Assembly (NCBI GenBank): GCA_011375465.1 | Contig: DRZV01000034.1 | Span: forward strand, 1 to 11,978 | Source of the DNA: Neomoorella mulderi | Lineage (GTDB): Bacteria > Bacillota > DSM-521 > Neomoorellales > Neomoorellaceae | Direction of reading: 5' to 3' | Length of the DNA: 11,978 nucleotides | Part shown: in pieces, positions 1 to 6,427 of the stretch | Layout: every line of letters begins with the position of its first letter | How positions within the stretch are numbered: the stretch's first letter is position 1 | The notes under the pieces: generated by a model | Database searches by the model: none | Told to the model about the DNA's origin: nothing | What the model saw: the letters and a program-made list of their open reading frames with translations, nothing else | Program-made: the position numbers and the translations under genes

Positions 1-1244
1 ATCAGGGGGGTGATCTCGGTGGTGATATCTGCCCGGATAAAATGATAGGAAGGGGCTGTGGCCCGCAGCCTCACTCCTGAACGGCCCCCTGTTTTATCAG
101 CTCCGGCTCCGCCAATTCCATTTTCTCTTCTGTGGGGATCACTACTCCATAGCCGGTGGTGCGCACTTCCTGGATCCCATAGGCGATCTTATCCCATTCC
201 CTTTTTATCGAGGCCAATTCCCTCAGCCACCTCAGCACCTCGTGATTTCCTCATAACCTCCAGTCCGCTGACTTCCCGCAGGATGGAATAGAAGAGCTCT
301 TCCTTCAGGGCCAGATCGATGGTGGCCGTACCGGTACCCAGGTCCATATCCTTCAAAGAGGCCCGGTGAACTATATCGTACTCGTTGAGCTTGGCTATGG
401 CTTCGTTGATTTCCCTGAGGCGACGGATTTCCCCTATAGCCCCCCGCACGCATTCCTCCAGCTGTTCCCGCAGCCAGTGATCCCTGGGCAGCTCCTCCAC
501 TCAGCGGGGCAGATTCACGTTGACTTCAGCCACCGGGAATTCATACAGGGCTTCCTCCAAAATGTGGAGTATATCCTCCTCCGCCAGGTTGCGGCAGTCC
601 ACAGGCAGCACCGGGACGTCATAGGTGGACTCCAATTCCCCGGCCAGGATGGCCGTCTCCTCAGCCCAAGGGTGCACCGAGTTCAAGAGGACCACAAAGG
701 GCTTTCCCAGTTCCTCGAGTTCCCAGATAACCCTCTCTTCAGCGTCCACGTAGTTTTCCCTGGGGATGTCGGTTATGCTGCCGTCAGTGGTGACCACTAT
801 CCCTATGGTGGCGTGATCGGTTATGACCTTGCGGGTACCTATCTCCGCCGCCTCCTGGAAGGGTACCAGTTCTTCAAACCAGGGCGTCCTCACCATCCTG
901 GGACCGGTACCGTCCTCATAGCCTAAAGCTCCCGGTACAGTGTAGCCCACGCTGTCCACCAGCCGTACCCGGGCCTTGAGGCCTTCCCGGATGGTTATTT
1001 CCACCGCCTCTTTGGGGATAAATTTGGGTTCGGTGGTCATTATCATCCTGCCGGCCCCGCTCTGGGGCAGTTCGTCCCGGGCCCTATCCCTCTCGTTGGG
1101 GTTCTTTATATTGGGAAGCACCAGTTTCTCCATAAACTGGGTGATGAAAGTGGACTTCCCGGTTCGCACAGGTCCCACTACTCCTAGGTAGATATCTCCC
1201 CCGGTACGTTCGGTTATGTCCTTGAAGATATCTCGCTTATCCAC
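1..1244 (-). pseudogene. spoIVA: SpoIVA spore coat morphogenetic ATPase, broken, 3' end outside window
   Basis: SpoIVA is the ATPase that polymerises on the forespore surface as the base of the spore coat; it is made in the mother cell. The GTG start at 1244 gives MDKRDIFKDITERTGGDIYL, the family N-terminus. Walker A GPVRTGKST is at residues 24-32 (Lys30), a Thr pair at 70-71, and the Walker B-like LVDSVGY with Asp97 follows; these match the positions known in the Bacillus protein. After residue 247 (VNVNLPR) an in-frame TGA (503-501) stands where homologues have a conserved Trp. Homology resumes at once in the same frame (VEELPRDHWLREQL), shifts frame near 245 (RWLRELASIKREWDKIAYG), and shifts again at the C run 85-89 (SGVRLRATAPSYHFIRADI) up to the window edge. 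Three lesions within about 420 bases make it non-functional as written. Identity is very sure; true decay versus sequence error is open. Confidence 0.9.
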
Positions 1245-1307
1245 CCCTTACTCCCTCCCCAAGGCTTTATAGAAATCAAAGGGCTCCTGACACGTTTTAA
1301 CATTACA

Positions 1308-1335
1308 TCTATATGTTGGGCTCAAAAAAATATTA
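1308..1335 (-). promoter_or_regulatory. sigma-E-like promoter upstream of spoIVA
   Basis: On the minus strand a -35-like TAATATT (1335-1329) lies 13 bases before CATATAGA (1315-1308). The mother-cell sigma-E consensus is roughly KMATATT, 13-15 bases, CATACAAT: the -35 matches fully and the -10 matches in CATA plus one further base. A start near 1300 would leave a leader of about 55 bases to the spoIVA GTG. spoIVA is a sigma-E gene in Bacillus, which supports the reading. Apart from this site the stretch 1245-1403 holds the spoIVA ribosome site (GGGAGGGAG) and no clear gpsA terminator. Confidence 0.5.
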
Positions 1336-1403
1336 CCCGGCCGATTTTTATAAATCCAACCCTTAACCAATTATGCCCGAGGGAGGAAGAAAAGAACGGT
1401 TTT

Positions 1404-2405
1404 CTACCAGACCCCTGGCTCCATCTCGTGAGTGCGGGGCCTGCCCATGAGATCGGCCACGCTCTTTGCCGGGGCTTTGCCCCCATAGAGCACCTGATAG
1501 ACCTCTTCGGTTATGGGCATGCGCACCCCATACCTATGGGCTAGAGACCTGGCCGCCACAGTTGTCCTTATGCCCTCTATCACCATGCGGGTGCTGGAGA
1601 TCACCTCCTCAAGGGACCTGCCCTGGCCCAAAAGGATGCCCGCCCTGCGGTTGCGGCTATAACGGCTGGTGCAGGTTACGATCAGGTCCCCTATACCGCT
1701 TAGCCCGGCAAAGGTCGTGGCCCTGGCCCCCATGGCCACCCCCAAACGGGCCATCTCCGCTATTCCCCGGGTCATCAAAGCAGCCCGGGCGTTATCCCCC
1801 AAGCCCAGACCCTCTGCTATACCGGTGGCCAGGGCGATGACGTTTTTCAAGGCCCCCCCCAATTCCACCCCAATAACGTCAGAACTGGTGTACACCCGAA
1901 AACTGGCTTCCATAAATATATCCTGGACATGCTCCGCATCTTTTAAGTTTTCAGAGGCTGTCACCACGGTGGTGGGTAGCCCCCTGGCCACCTCTTCGGC
2001 ATGGCTGGGCCCGGAAAGGACTGCTATCCTCTTCCATCCCTCCTCCTGCAAGACCTGGGACAATCTCTTTAGGCTTTCCACTTCCAGCCCTTTGGCCGTG
2101 TTCACCAGGAGGATATCGCCGGGTAAAGCCTGCTTCAATCTCCTTCCCAGCTCCCTCACCGCCTGGGAAGGGACGCTTAAGACCACCACCTGGCACCCCC
2201 TCACCGCTTCTTCCAAATCCGAAGTGGGGGTGACCTGGGGTGGGATATGGATCTGGGGCAGATAATAGGAATTCTGCCGGGTTTCCTTTATCTCCTCTTC
2301 CAGTTCCCTTCTTCTACACCATAGCGTGGTCCTTAAGCCCTTGCGGGCCAAAACCAGGGCCAGGGCTGTACCCCAGCTCCCCGCTCCCACCACGGCTATC
2401 TTCAT
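1404..2405 (-). CDS. gpsA: NAD(P)-dependent glycerol-3-phosphate dehydrogenase GpsA
   Basis: Reduces dihydroxyacetone phosphate to sn-glycerol 3-phosphate in the cytoplasm, supplying the backbone for phospholipids. The 333-residue protein has the family's usual length. The Rossmann nucleotide loop GAGSWGTALA is at residues 7-16. The C-terminal substrate domain contains GGALKNVIALATG with the conserved lysine, then TFAGLSGIGDLIVTC and SRNRRAG. The reading frame is open further upstream, to 2612, but that extension lies over plsY and does not resemble the family. The ATG at 2405 starts directly with MKIAVVGAG, overlaps the plsY stop by one base (TAATG) and has a GGGGGAG ribosome site about ten bases upstream. 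It is the last gene of der-plsY-gpsA and the translational overlap suggests coupling to plsY. An eight-base G run in codons for GGA is in frame. No lesions seen. Confidence 0.97.
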   Translation of the reverse strand: MKIAVVGAGSWGTALALVLARKGLRTTLWCRRRELEEEIKETRQNSYYLPQIHIPPQVTPTSDLEEAVRGCQVVVLSVPSQAVRELGRRLKQALPGDILLVNTAKGLEVESLKRLSQVLQEEGWKRIAVLSGPSHAEEVARGLPTTVVTASENLKDAEHVQDIFMEASFRVYTSSDVIGVELGGALKNVIALATGIAEGLGLGDNARAALMTRGIAEMARLGVAMGARATTFAGLSGIGDLIVTCTSRYSRNRRAGILLGQGRSLEEVISSTRMVIEGIRTTVAARSLAHRYGVRMPITEEVYQVLYGGKAPAKSVADLMGRPRTHEMEPGVW

Positions 2406-2986
2406 TAAAGCCGCTCCCCCAGGCGGTGTTCTGTACCTGCCCGGAGCCTCTTTATGTTGGGGTAATGCCTCCACATGATTATAACGGCCGCTATTATACC
2501 GTAGAGAACATAGGGGGGTTGGCCGGTGAAGATCAAAAGCCAAGGGGCAAGGAAGGCGGCAGTTATAGACCCCAGGGAAACGTAACGGGAAAGGAGGACC
2601 ACCAGAAGCCATATCAGCAAAAGCACCAGTAAAATTTTAGGCGCCATGATGAGCACCGCTCCCGCAGCGGTGGCCACCCCCTTTCCCCCTTGAAATCCCA
2701 AGAAGATGGACCAGTTATGGCCCACCAGGGCAGCCAAGCCAGCGCCTGCCGCTAACCAGGGGCAACCGTATTTTAGGCCCAGCCATGCCGGCAGGACCCC
2801 TTTCCATATGTCCACCGCCAATACCAGAAAACCGGGAAGGGGGCCCAAAGTCCTCAGCACATTGGTGGCGCCCACATTGCCGCTTCCCCTCCTCCTGATA
2901 TCCACGCCGTAGAAATACCAGCTGATCACATGGGCGGTGGGGAAAGACCCCAAAAGGTACGCCAGCAGCAGCAAAAAAAACCACAT
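2405..2986 (-). CDS. plsY: Acyl-phosphate:glycerol-3-phosphate acyltransferase PlsY
   Basis: Integral membrane enzyme that moves an acyl group from acyl-phosphate (made by PlsX) to glycerol 3-phosphate, giving lysophosphatidate. The ATG at 2986 gives 193 residues, typical for the family, and sits 7 bases after AAGGAGG; a TTG two codons earlier is only about one base from that site, so it is unlikely. Five or so hydrophobic segments run through the protein. The three known PlsY motifs are visible: RRGSGNVGATN near the first cytoplasmic loop, FQGGKGVATAAG in the middle, and SRYVSLGSITAA later, followed by the basic tail RHYPNIKRL. It lies 20 bases after der and overlaps gpsA, whose product makes its substrate. 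An eight-base T run in the N-terminal codons is in frame. No lesions seen. Confidence 0.96.
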   Translation of the reverse strand: MWFFLLLLAYLLGSFPTAHVISWYFYGVDIRRRGSGNVGATNVLRTLGPLPGFLVLAVDIWKGVLPAWLGLKYGCPWLAAGAGLAALVGHNWSIFLGFQGGKGVATAAGAVLIMAPKILLVLLLIWLLVVLLSRYVSLGSITAAFLAPWLLIFTGQPPYVLYGIIAAVIIMWRHYPNIKRLRAGTEHRLGERL

Positions 2987-3006
2987 GTTCAAACCTCCTT
3001 TTGTTG

Positions 3007-4317
3007 TTATCTCTCCCGGAAGATAAGGCGCAAGGGGGTCCCTTCAAAACCGAAGTATTGCCGCAGAAAATTTTCTAAATAGCGCCGGTAGGAGATATGG
3101 ATATCTTCCGGGCGGTTGGTAAAAAAAAGAAAGGTGGGAGGACGCGTCTTGACCTGAGTGGCGTAAAAAATCCTCACCTCTTTGCCGCTCAGGGAAGGGG
3201 GAGGGGTTAAGGCCACCGCCTCCTGCACCACCCTGTTCAGCAAGCCGGTGGAGATCCACCTGCCGTGTTGATCCCCCACTTCCAGCACTGTGGGCAAAAC
3301 CCTGTTCACCCTCTGGCCCGTGAGGGCGGAGATGAAGAGTATAGGGGCATAGTGGAGGAAATAGAGTTCGTGCCTTATGGCTTCTTCATAGCGCTGGGCT
3401 GTGTGGGCGTCCTTTTCCACCAGATCCCACTTGTTCACCAGGATTACCGACCCCTTGCCCCTTTCATGGGCAAAACCTGCTATCTTTTTATCCTGCTCCG
3501 TAACCCCCTCCACCCCGTCCAACACCAGGAGGACCACGTCTGATCTTTCAATGGCCTTCAGGGCCCTCTTCACGCTGTAGTATTCCAGGGGTTCCTTCAC
3601 CCGGCTTTTGCGTCTTATGCCTGCCGTGTCTATAAAGAGGAGGGGTTGTCCTTTGTAATATATGGGCGTATCCACCGCATCCCGGGTGGTTCCGGGTACA
3701 GGGGTGACTATGAGCCGGTCTTCCCCCAAAAGGCGGTTTACCAGAGAGGACTTCCCCACATTGGGGCGTCCCACAACGGCTATTTTCAATACGGGCTCCG
3801 GTTTGCCTTCCCCTTCCCTTTCCTCCGGCAGCAGTTCTAGGATCTTGTCCAGGAGATCGCCTGTATTTAGGCCGTGAAGGGCGGAGACGGGAAAAAGATC
3901 CCCCAATCCCAGGGAATAAAACTCAGCGCCAGAAAAACTGGAAAAATCGTCCACCTTGTTGACCACCAGTATTACCGGTTTGTTCTGGCGCCTCACCATC
4001 TTGGCCATCTCCTCGTCTTCTGGAAGCAAGCCCTCCTTTTGATCCACCACCATCAGTATGAGGTCAGCCTCCTGGAGGGCCTGTTCTACCTGCCGCTTAA
4101 CCTGCCGGGTTATGACGTCCCCCTGCGTGCCCATCCATCCGCCGGTATCCACCAAGGTAAAGGTGCGGCCTCGCCATTCCACCTCCCCATAGATCCTATC
4201 CCGGGTAACCCCCGGCTCGTCGTCGATAATGGAGATCCTCCCCCCCACCAGCCGGTTGAAGAGGGTGGACTTGCCCACATTGGGGCGCCCCACAATGGCC
4301 ACCAGAGGTCTTCTCAC
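3007..4317 (-). CDS. der: Ribosome biogenesis GTPase Der (EngA)
   Basis: Essential GTPase with two tandem G domains that helps mature the 50S subunit. Its 436 residues match the usual length. First G domain: GRPNVGKS at 10-17, DTGG at 57-60, NKVD at 120-123. Second: GRPNVGKS at 183-190, DTAG at 230-233 followed by IRRKSRV, NKWD at 295-298. The KH-like C-terminal domain covers roughly 355-436 and ends in LRLIFRER. The GTG start at 4317 is 6 bases after GGAGG and begins MRRPLVAIVG as in homologues. It is the first gene of a three-gene operon with plsY and gpsA, behind a good promoter at 4377-4349. Homopolymers of seven G and eight T inside the gene are both in frame, which is a useful control for sequence quality. 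Confidence 0.98.
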   Translation of the reverse strand: MRRPLVAIVGRPNVGKSTLFNRLVGGRISIIDDEPGVTRDRIYGEVEWRGRTFTLVDTGGWMGTQGDVITRQVKRQVEQALQEADLILMVVDQKEGLLPEDEEMAKMVRRQNKPVILVVNKVDDFSSFSGAEFYSLGLGDLFPVSALHGLNTGDLLDKILELLPEEREGEGKPEPVLKIAVVGRPNVGKSSLVNRLLGEDRLIVTPVPGTTRDAVDTPIYYKGQPLLFIDTAGIRRKSRVKEPLEYYSVKRALKAIERSDVVLLVLDGVEGVTEQDKKIAGFAHERGKGSVILVNKWDLVEKDAHTAQRYEEAIRHELYFLHYAPILFISALTGQRVNRVLPTVLEVGDQHGRWISTGLLNRVVQEAVALTPPPSLSGKEVRIFYATQVKTRPPTFLFFTNRPEDIHISYRRYLENFLRQYFGFEGTPLRLIFRER

Positions 4318-4348
4318 CGTTTACCTCCATTCTGCTTTCTACGCTTCA

Positions 4349-4377
4349 ATTATCCGATATCCGCCTTTATCCGTCAA
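4349..4377 (-). promoter_or_regulatory. sigma-A promoter for der-plsY-gpsA
   Basis: On the minus strand TTGACG (4377-4372) and GATAAT (4354-4349) are separated by exactly 17 bases. Each box differs from the consensus at one position. It lies just downstream of the spoIIP terminator and about 30 bases before the der GTG, so the leader is short. Confidence 0.8.
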
Positions 4378-4390
4378 GGAGGGCCAAGTT

Positions 4391-4418
4391 AAAAAGCAGG
4401 AGCTGGCTCCTGCTTTTT
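4391..4418 (-). terminator. Rho-independent terminator after spoIIP
   Basis: Perfect 13-base inverted repeat (arms 4391-4403 and 4406-4418, core GCAGGAGC/GCTCCTGC). Read on the minus strand the hairpin ends in TTTTT. The A-rich side overlaps the spoIIP stop codon TAA (4419-4417). The repeat is symmetric, with A and T runs on both sides, so it could also work in the opposite direction, although no plus-strand gene is nearby. Confidence 0.85.
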
Positions 4419-5620
4419 ACTCCCCTTCATTTTTTTGCTCTTCCCCTTCTGGGGATCGATCCTCCCGCCTTGGCAGAGGCTTTCGGCCCTGAAGTCCCCA
4501 GATATCCCCCCATTCCACCGTGGTGAAATGCCTCAGCCTTTCCCAGGCCTTATCCCAGCCGCCGCTGGCTATCAGGAGATAAATACCTCCTCCCAGCAGC
4601 AGAGCCAGCAGGATGTAAAATATCCCCTTCCAGTCCGCCTTGGTGCTGGGTGTCTGGGCAGCCGCGGGTTGAACCGGGATCCCCAGAACAGGGGGGACGA
4701 CATCGGCGAAGAGGGCGATGCCCCTCTGGGCCTCTTCCAAAGTGTTGGTGTAAGTGCCCACCTCTAAAAGGGCGGACCGAGGGCATAGATCCTGGTTATA
4801 ATCCCCAGCCCCCAAGAAGATACCTTTAATCAGCCCGGGGTGGCGGGAATCGGCCTCGGCCTTTAACCTTTTGGCAAAATCTAGATTAGACTGCATATTC
4901 TGGTTCTCCCTGCCTACCACAAACCGTAAAGAAGTCACCTTCTGGCCATGGATGGTGCGCTCATAGAAGACAGGGTCAGGGACCCCATCCCGGTGAATAT
5001 CGAATAGGGCCGCAGCTCCTTTTTTCAGCAGCTCTACTGCAGTACGCCGGGAACGGCGGTAAGCGGCATCGTCATGGGGGGCATGGGAGGTGAGATCGTG
5101 ATGCACGGTCAGCCCCATGCCCCGCAGGCGCTGGGCTAAGGTCTCCCCCACCTGGAGCACCCCCCTCTTCCAGGGATGCTCTCCGTGCCCTGGGAAGGCA
5201 CATAGGATTCATCATCATGGGAATGGTAAATACCTACGGTCTGGCTTCTGCCCGCCTGTACAGCCCTCTCCCTTATCGATAAAGTCAAGGGAAGGGGGGA
5301 GGTTCCAGGCCCACCTCCCGGCAGATGGCCCGGTTTCCTTCTATTTTCATGACCCGGTACCTGCGGTTGTCGGAGGAGATGAATTCATCGCCTATATACA
5401 CTTTGCGGGCCATCATGTCCAGGACGTTACCCTGCTCATCCACAAGTACAGAATAGGGACCTTCGGTATGCTGCTTTACCCCTATAAATTTCCAGGAATA
5501 GCTGGAAACATGCTTCCTGGCCCACCAGTGGTATGCCAGGGTTGATCCCATAAGCCCGAGAACCAGAAGGGCCAAAAACCAGAGCCCCACCCAATTGATA
5601 TCCTTTCTCTGTCTACCCAT
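4417..5620 (-). pseudogene. spoIIP: SpoIIP engulfment peptidoglycan hydrolase, two frameshifts
   Basis: SpoIIP is the amidase/endopeptidase that, with SpoIID and SpoIIM, thins the septal wall during engulfment. Three frames rebuild one protein of about 401 residues, normal for clostridial homologues. Piece 1 (from ATG 5620) has a membrane segment at about 11-30 and the N-terminal domain (RKVYIGDEFISSDNRRYRV). Piece 2 (about 5290-5166) holds the metal-site motif VGIYHSHDDESYVPSQGTES. Piece 3 (5160-4417) holds TAVELLKKGAAALFDIHRDG, GIFLGAGDYNQDL and ALLEVGTYTN, then a second hydrophobic segment and a charged tail. The breaks fall at the six-G run 5294-5299 and the six-C run 5160-5165 (plus-strand bases); each is repaired by one added base. 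The start overlaps the DUF1614 stop by eight bases, suggesting coupling. As written, no active enzyme can be made. Confidence 0.9.
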
Positions 5621-6340
5621 CGGAGCCTTTGTCCTCCTTTCCCCCTAGAAAGGGCTTAAGGGGAGCTTTTAAATTTTTTAAAAGGGAAGGGGATCGTCCC
5701 TCCCCTCCCGGGCCGCCCTGTAGCCTTTCCCTGGTCTCCCCTATGACCTCCGCCAGGGCCACGGCCAGCACCGGGGCTATAAAGGTTATGTCTACTACCC
5801 CTGCTCCCCCGAAGGCCACTCTTCCCCTTATCCCCTAGGTCAAGTAGTACACCAGATCCGCCAGGTCCAAAAGCAATACCCCCAGAATAGCTCCCACAAA
5901 GGCTGCCCTCCGGGAACGTCCCACCCCATAGGCAACCAGGGCTGCTATCAAAGGGTAATAGAAAAGGGGATCTCCAACAGATTCAAGCCGGTCACGTGTC
6001 AGGCCTCCCGGCCCCGGGTCAGCAAAGTGAGGCCGAAAAGGACTGCGGCGGTGGCTATACCGCTGAGAATAGCCCTCCAGATCTCCCAGGCGGTACCTGC
6101 CCGGTAGAGGATATATACGGCTAAACCTAAGGGCAGAAGGGCGCCCCCCACATTTAGGGAGGAGACCACCCTCCCCGAGCTCAAGGGGATATTGATAAAA
6201 CTGCCCAATATCATGGCCCCCAAGAGGAGGGCAGCCTTATCGCTTAGATAGAGCCTATCCAGGACCCTATGGGCTAGGCCAAAATAGATCAGCAGAAACA
6301 CTGCCACCACCAGAAAGACTCCCAAGGTATACCCCATCAT
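5613..6340 (-). pseudogene. DUF1614-type membrane protein, frameshift plus amber stop
   Basis: I recognise this as a DUF1614-like integral membrane protein of unknown function; similar genes occur near spoIIP in Clostridia (family knowledge, not searched). Piece 1 starts at ATG 6340 behind AGGAGGTGA and reads VFLLIYFGLAHRVLDRL, then ILGSFINIPLS, ending at TGA 6001-5999 after 113 residues. The homologous remainder follows one base out of phase: GDPLFYYPLIAALVAYGVGR then RRAAFVGAILGVLLLDLADL. It is cut by an in-frame TAG at 5837-5835 and resumes GRVAFGGAGVVDITFIAPVL and LAEVIGETRERLQGGP to the stop at 5613. One added base near 6001-6015 and one changed base at the TAG restore about 241 residues. 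It overlaps spoIIP by eight bases and was probably the first gene of that transcript. Lone remnants might still be translated. Confidence 0.78.
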
Positions 6341-6347
6341 GATCCTT

Positions 6348-6374
6348 CACCTCCTGGGTTTAGATTTTCCCAGG
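6348..6374 (-). promoter_or_regulatory. Ribosome site and short hairpin before the DUF1614 gene
   Basis: AGGAGGTG (6355-6348) is a strong Shine-Dalgarno about nine bases before the ATG at 6340. The inverted repeat CCTGGG/CCCAGG (6353-6358 and 6369-6374, ten-base loop) overlaps its first bases and could partly mask it in the mRNA. I see no convincing sigma-A or sigma-E promoter in 6341-6427. Confidence 0.35.
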
Positions 6375-6394
6375 AAGATGGGGTTTATACCATG

Positions 6395-6418
6395 AAAGGC
6401 GGCCTTGCGGCCGCCTTT
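6395..6418 (-). terminator. Hairpin terminator after ispH-rpsA
   Basis: A perfect ten-base stem, AAAGGCGGCC paired with GGCCGCCTTT, closes a GCAA (GNRA) tetraloop when read on the minus strand. It starts nine bases after the ispH-rpsA stop. The T tract after the stem is only TTT, so it may be a weaker terminator or mainly an mRNA 3'-end stabiliser. Confidence 0.7.
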
Positions 6419-6427
6419 GGCTTTGTC

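Noticed and set aside
501..503. UGA decoded as tryptophan or selenocysteine in spoIVA
   Set aside because: aroA ends at a normal TGA, Trp is written TGG throughout, and the same gene has two frameshifts that recoding would not repair; no SECIS-like hairpin was evident after the stop.
366..926. 186-codon plus-strand open frame
   Set aside because: It is antisense to spoIVA, has no ribosome site or recognisable domain, and arises from GC-rich codon structure on the other strand.
1669..2265. 198-codon plus-strand open frame
   Set aside because: Antisense shadow of gpsA without domain features; the same applies to the long plus-strand frames over ispH-rpsA and aroA.
2406..2612. GpsA extended upstream to 2612
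   Set aside because: The extra 69 residues lie on top of plsY in another frame and do not resemble any GpsA; the ATG at 2405 has its own ribosome site and the right beginning.
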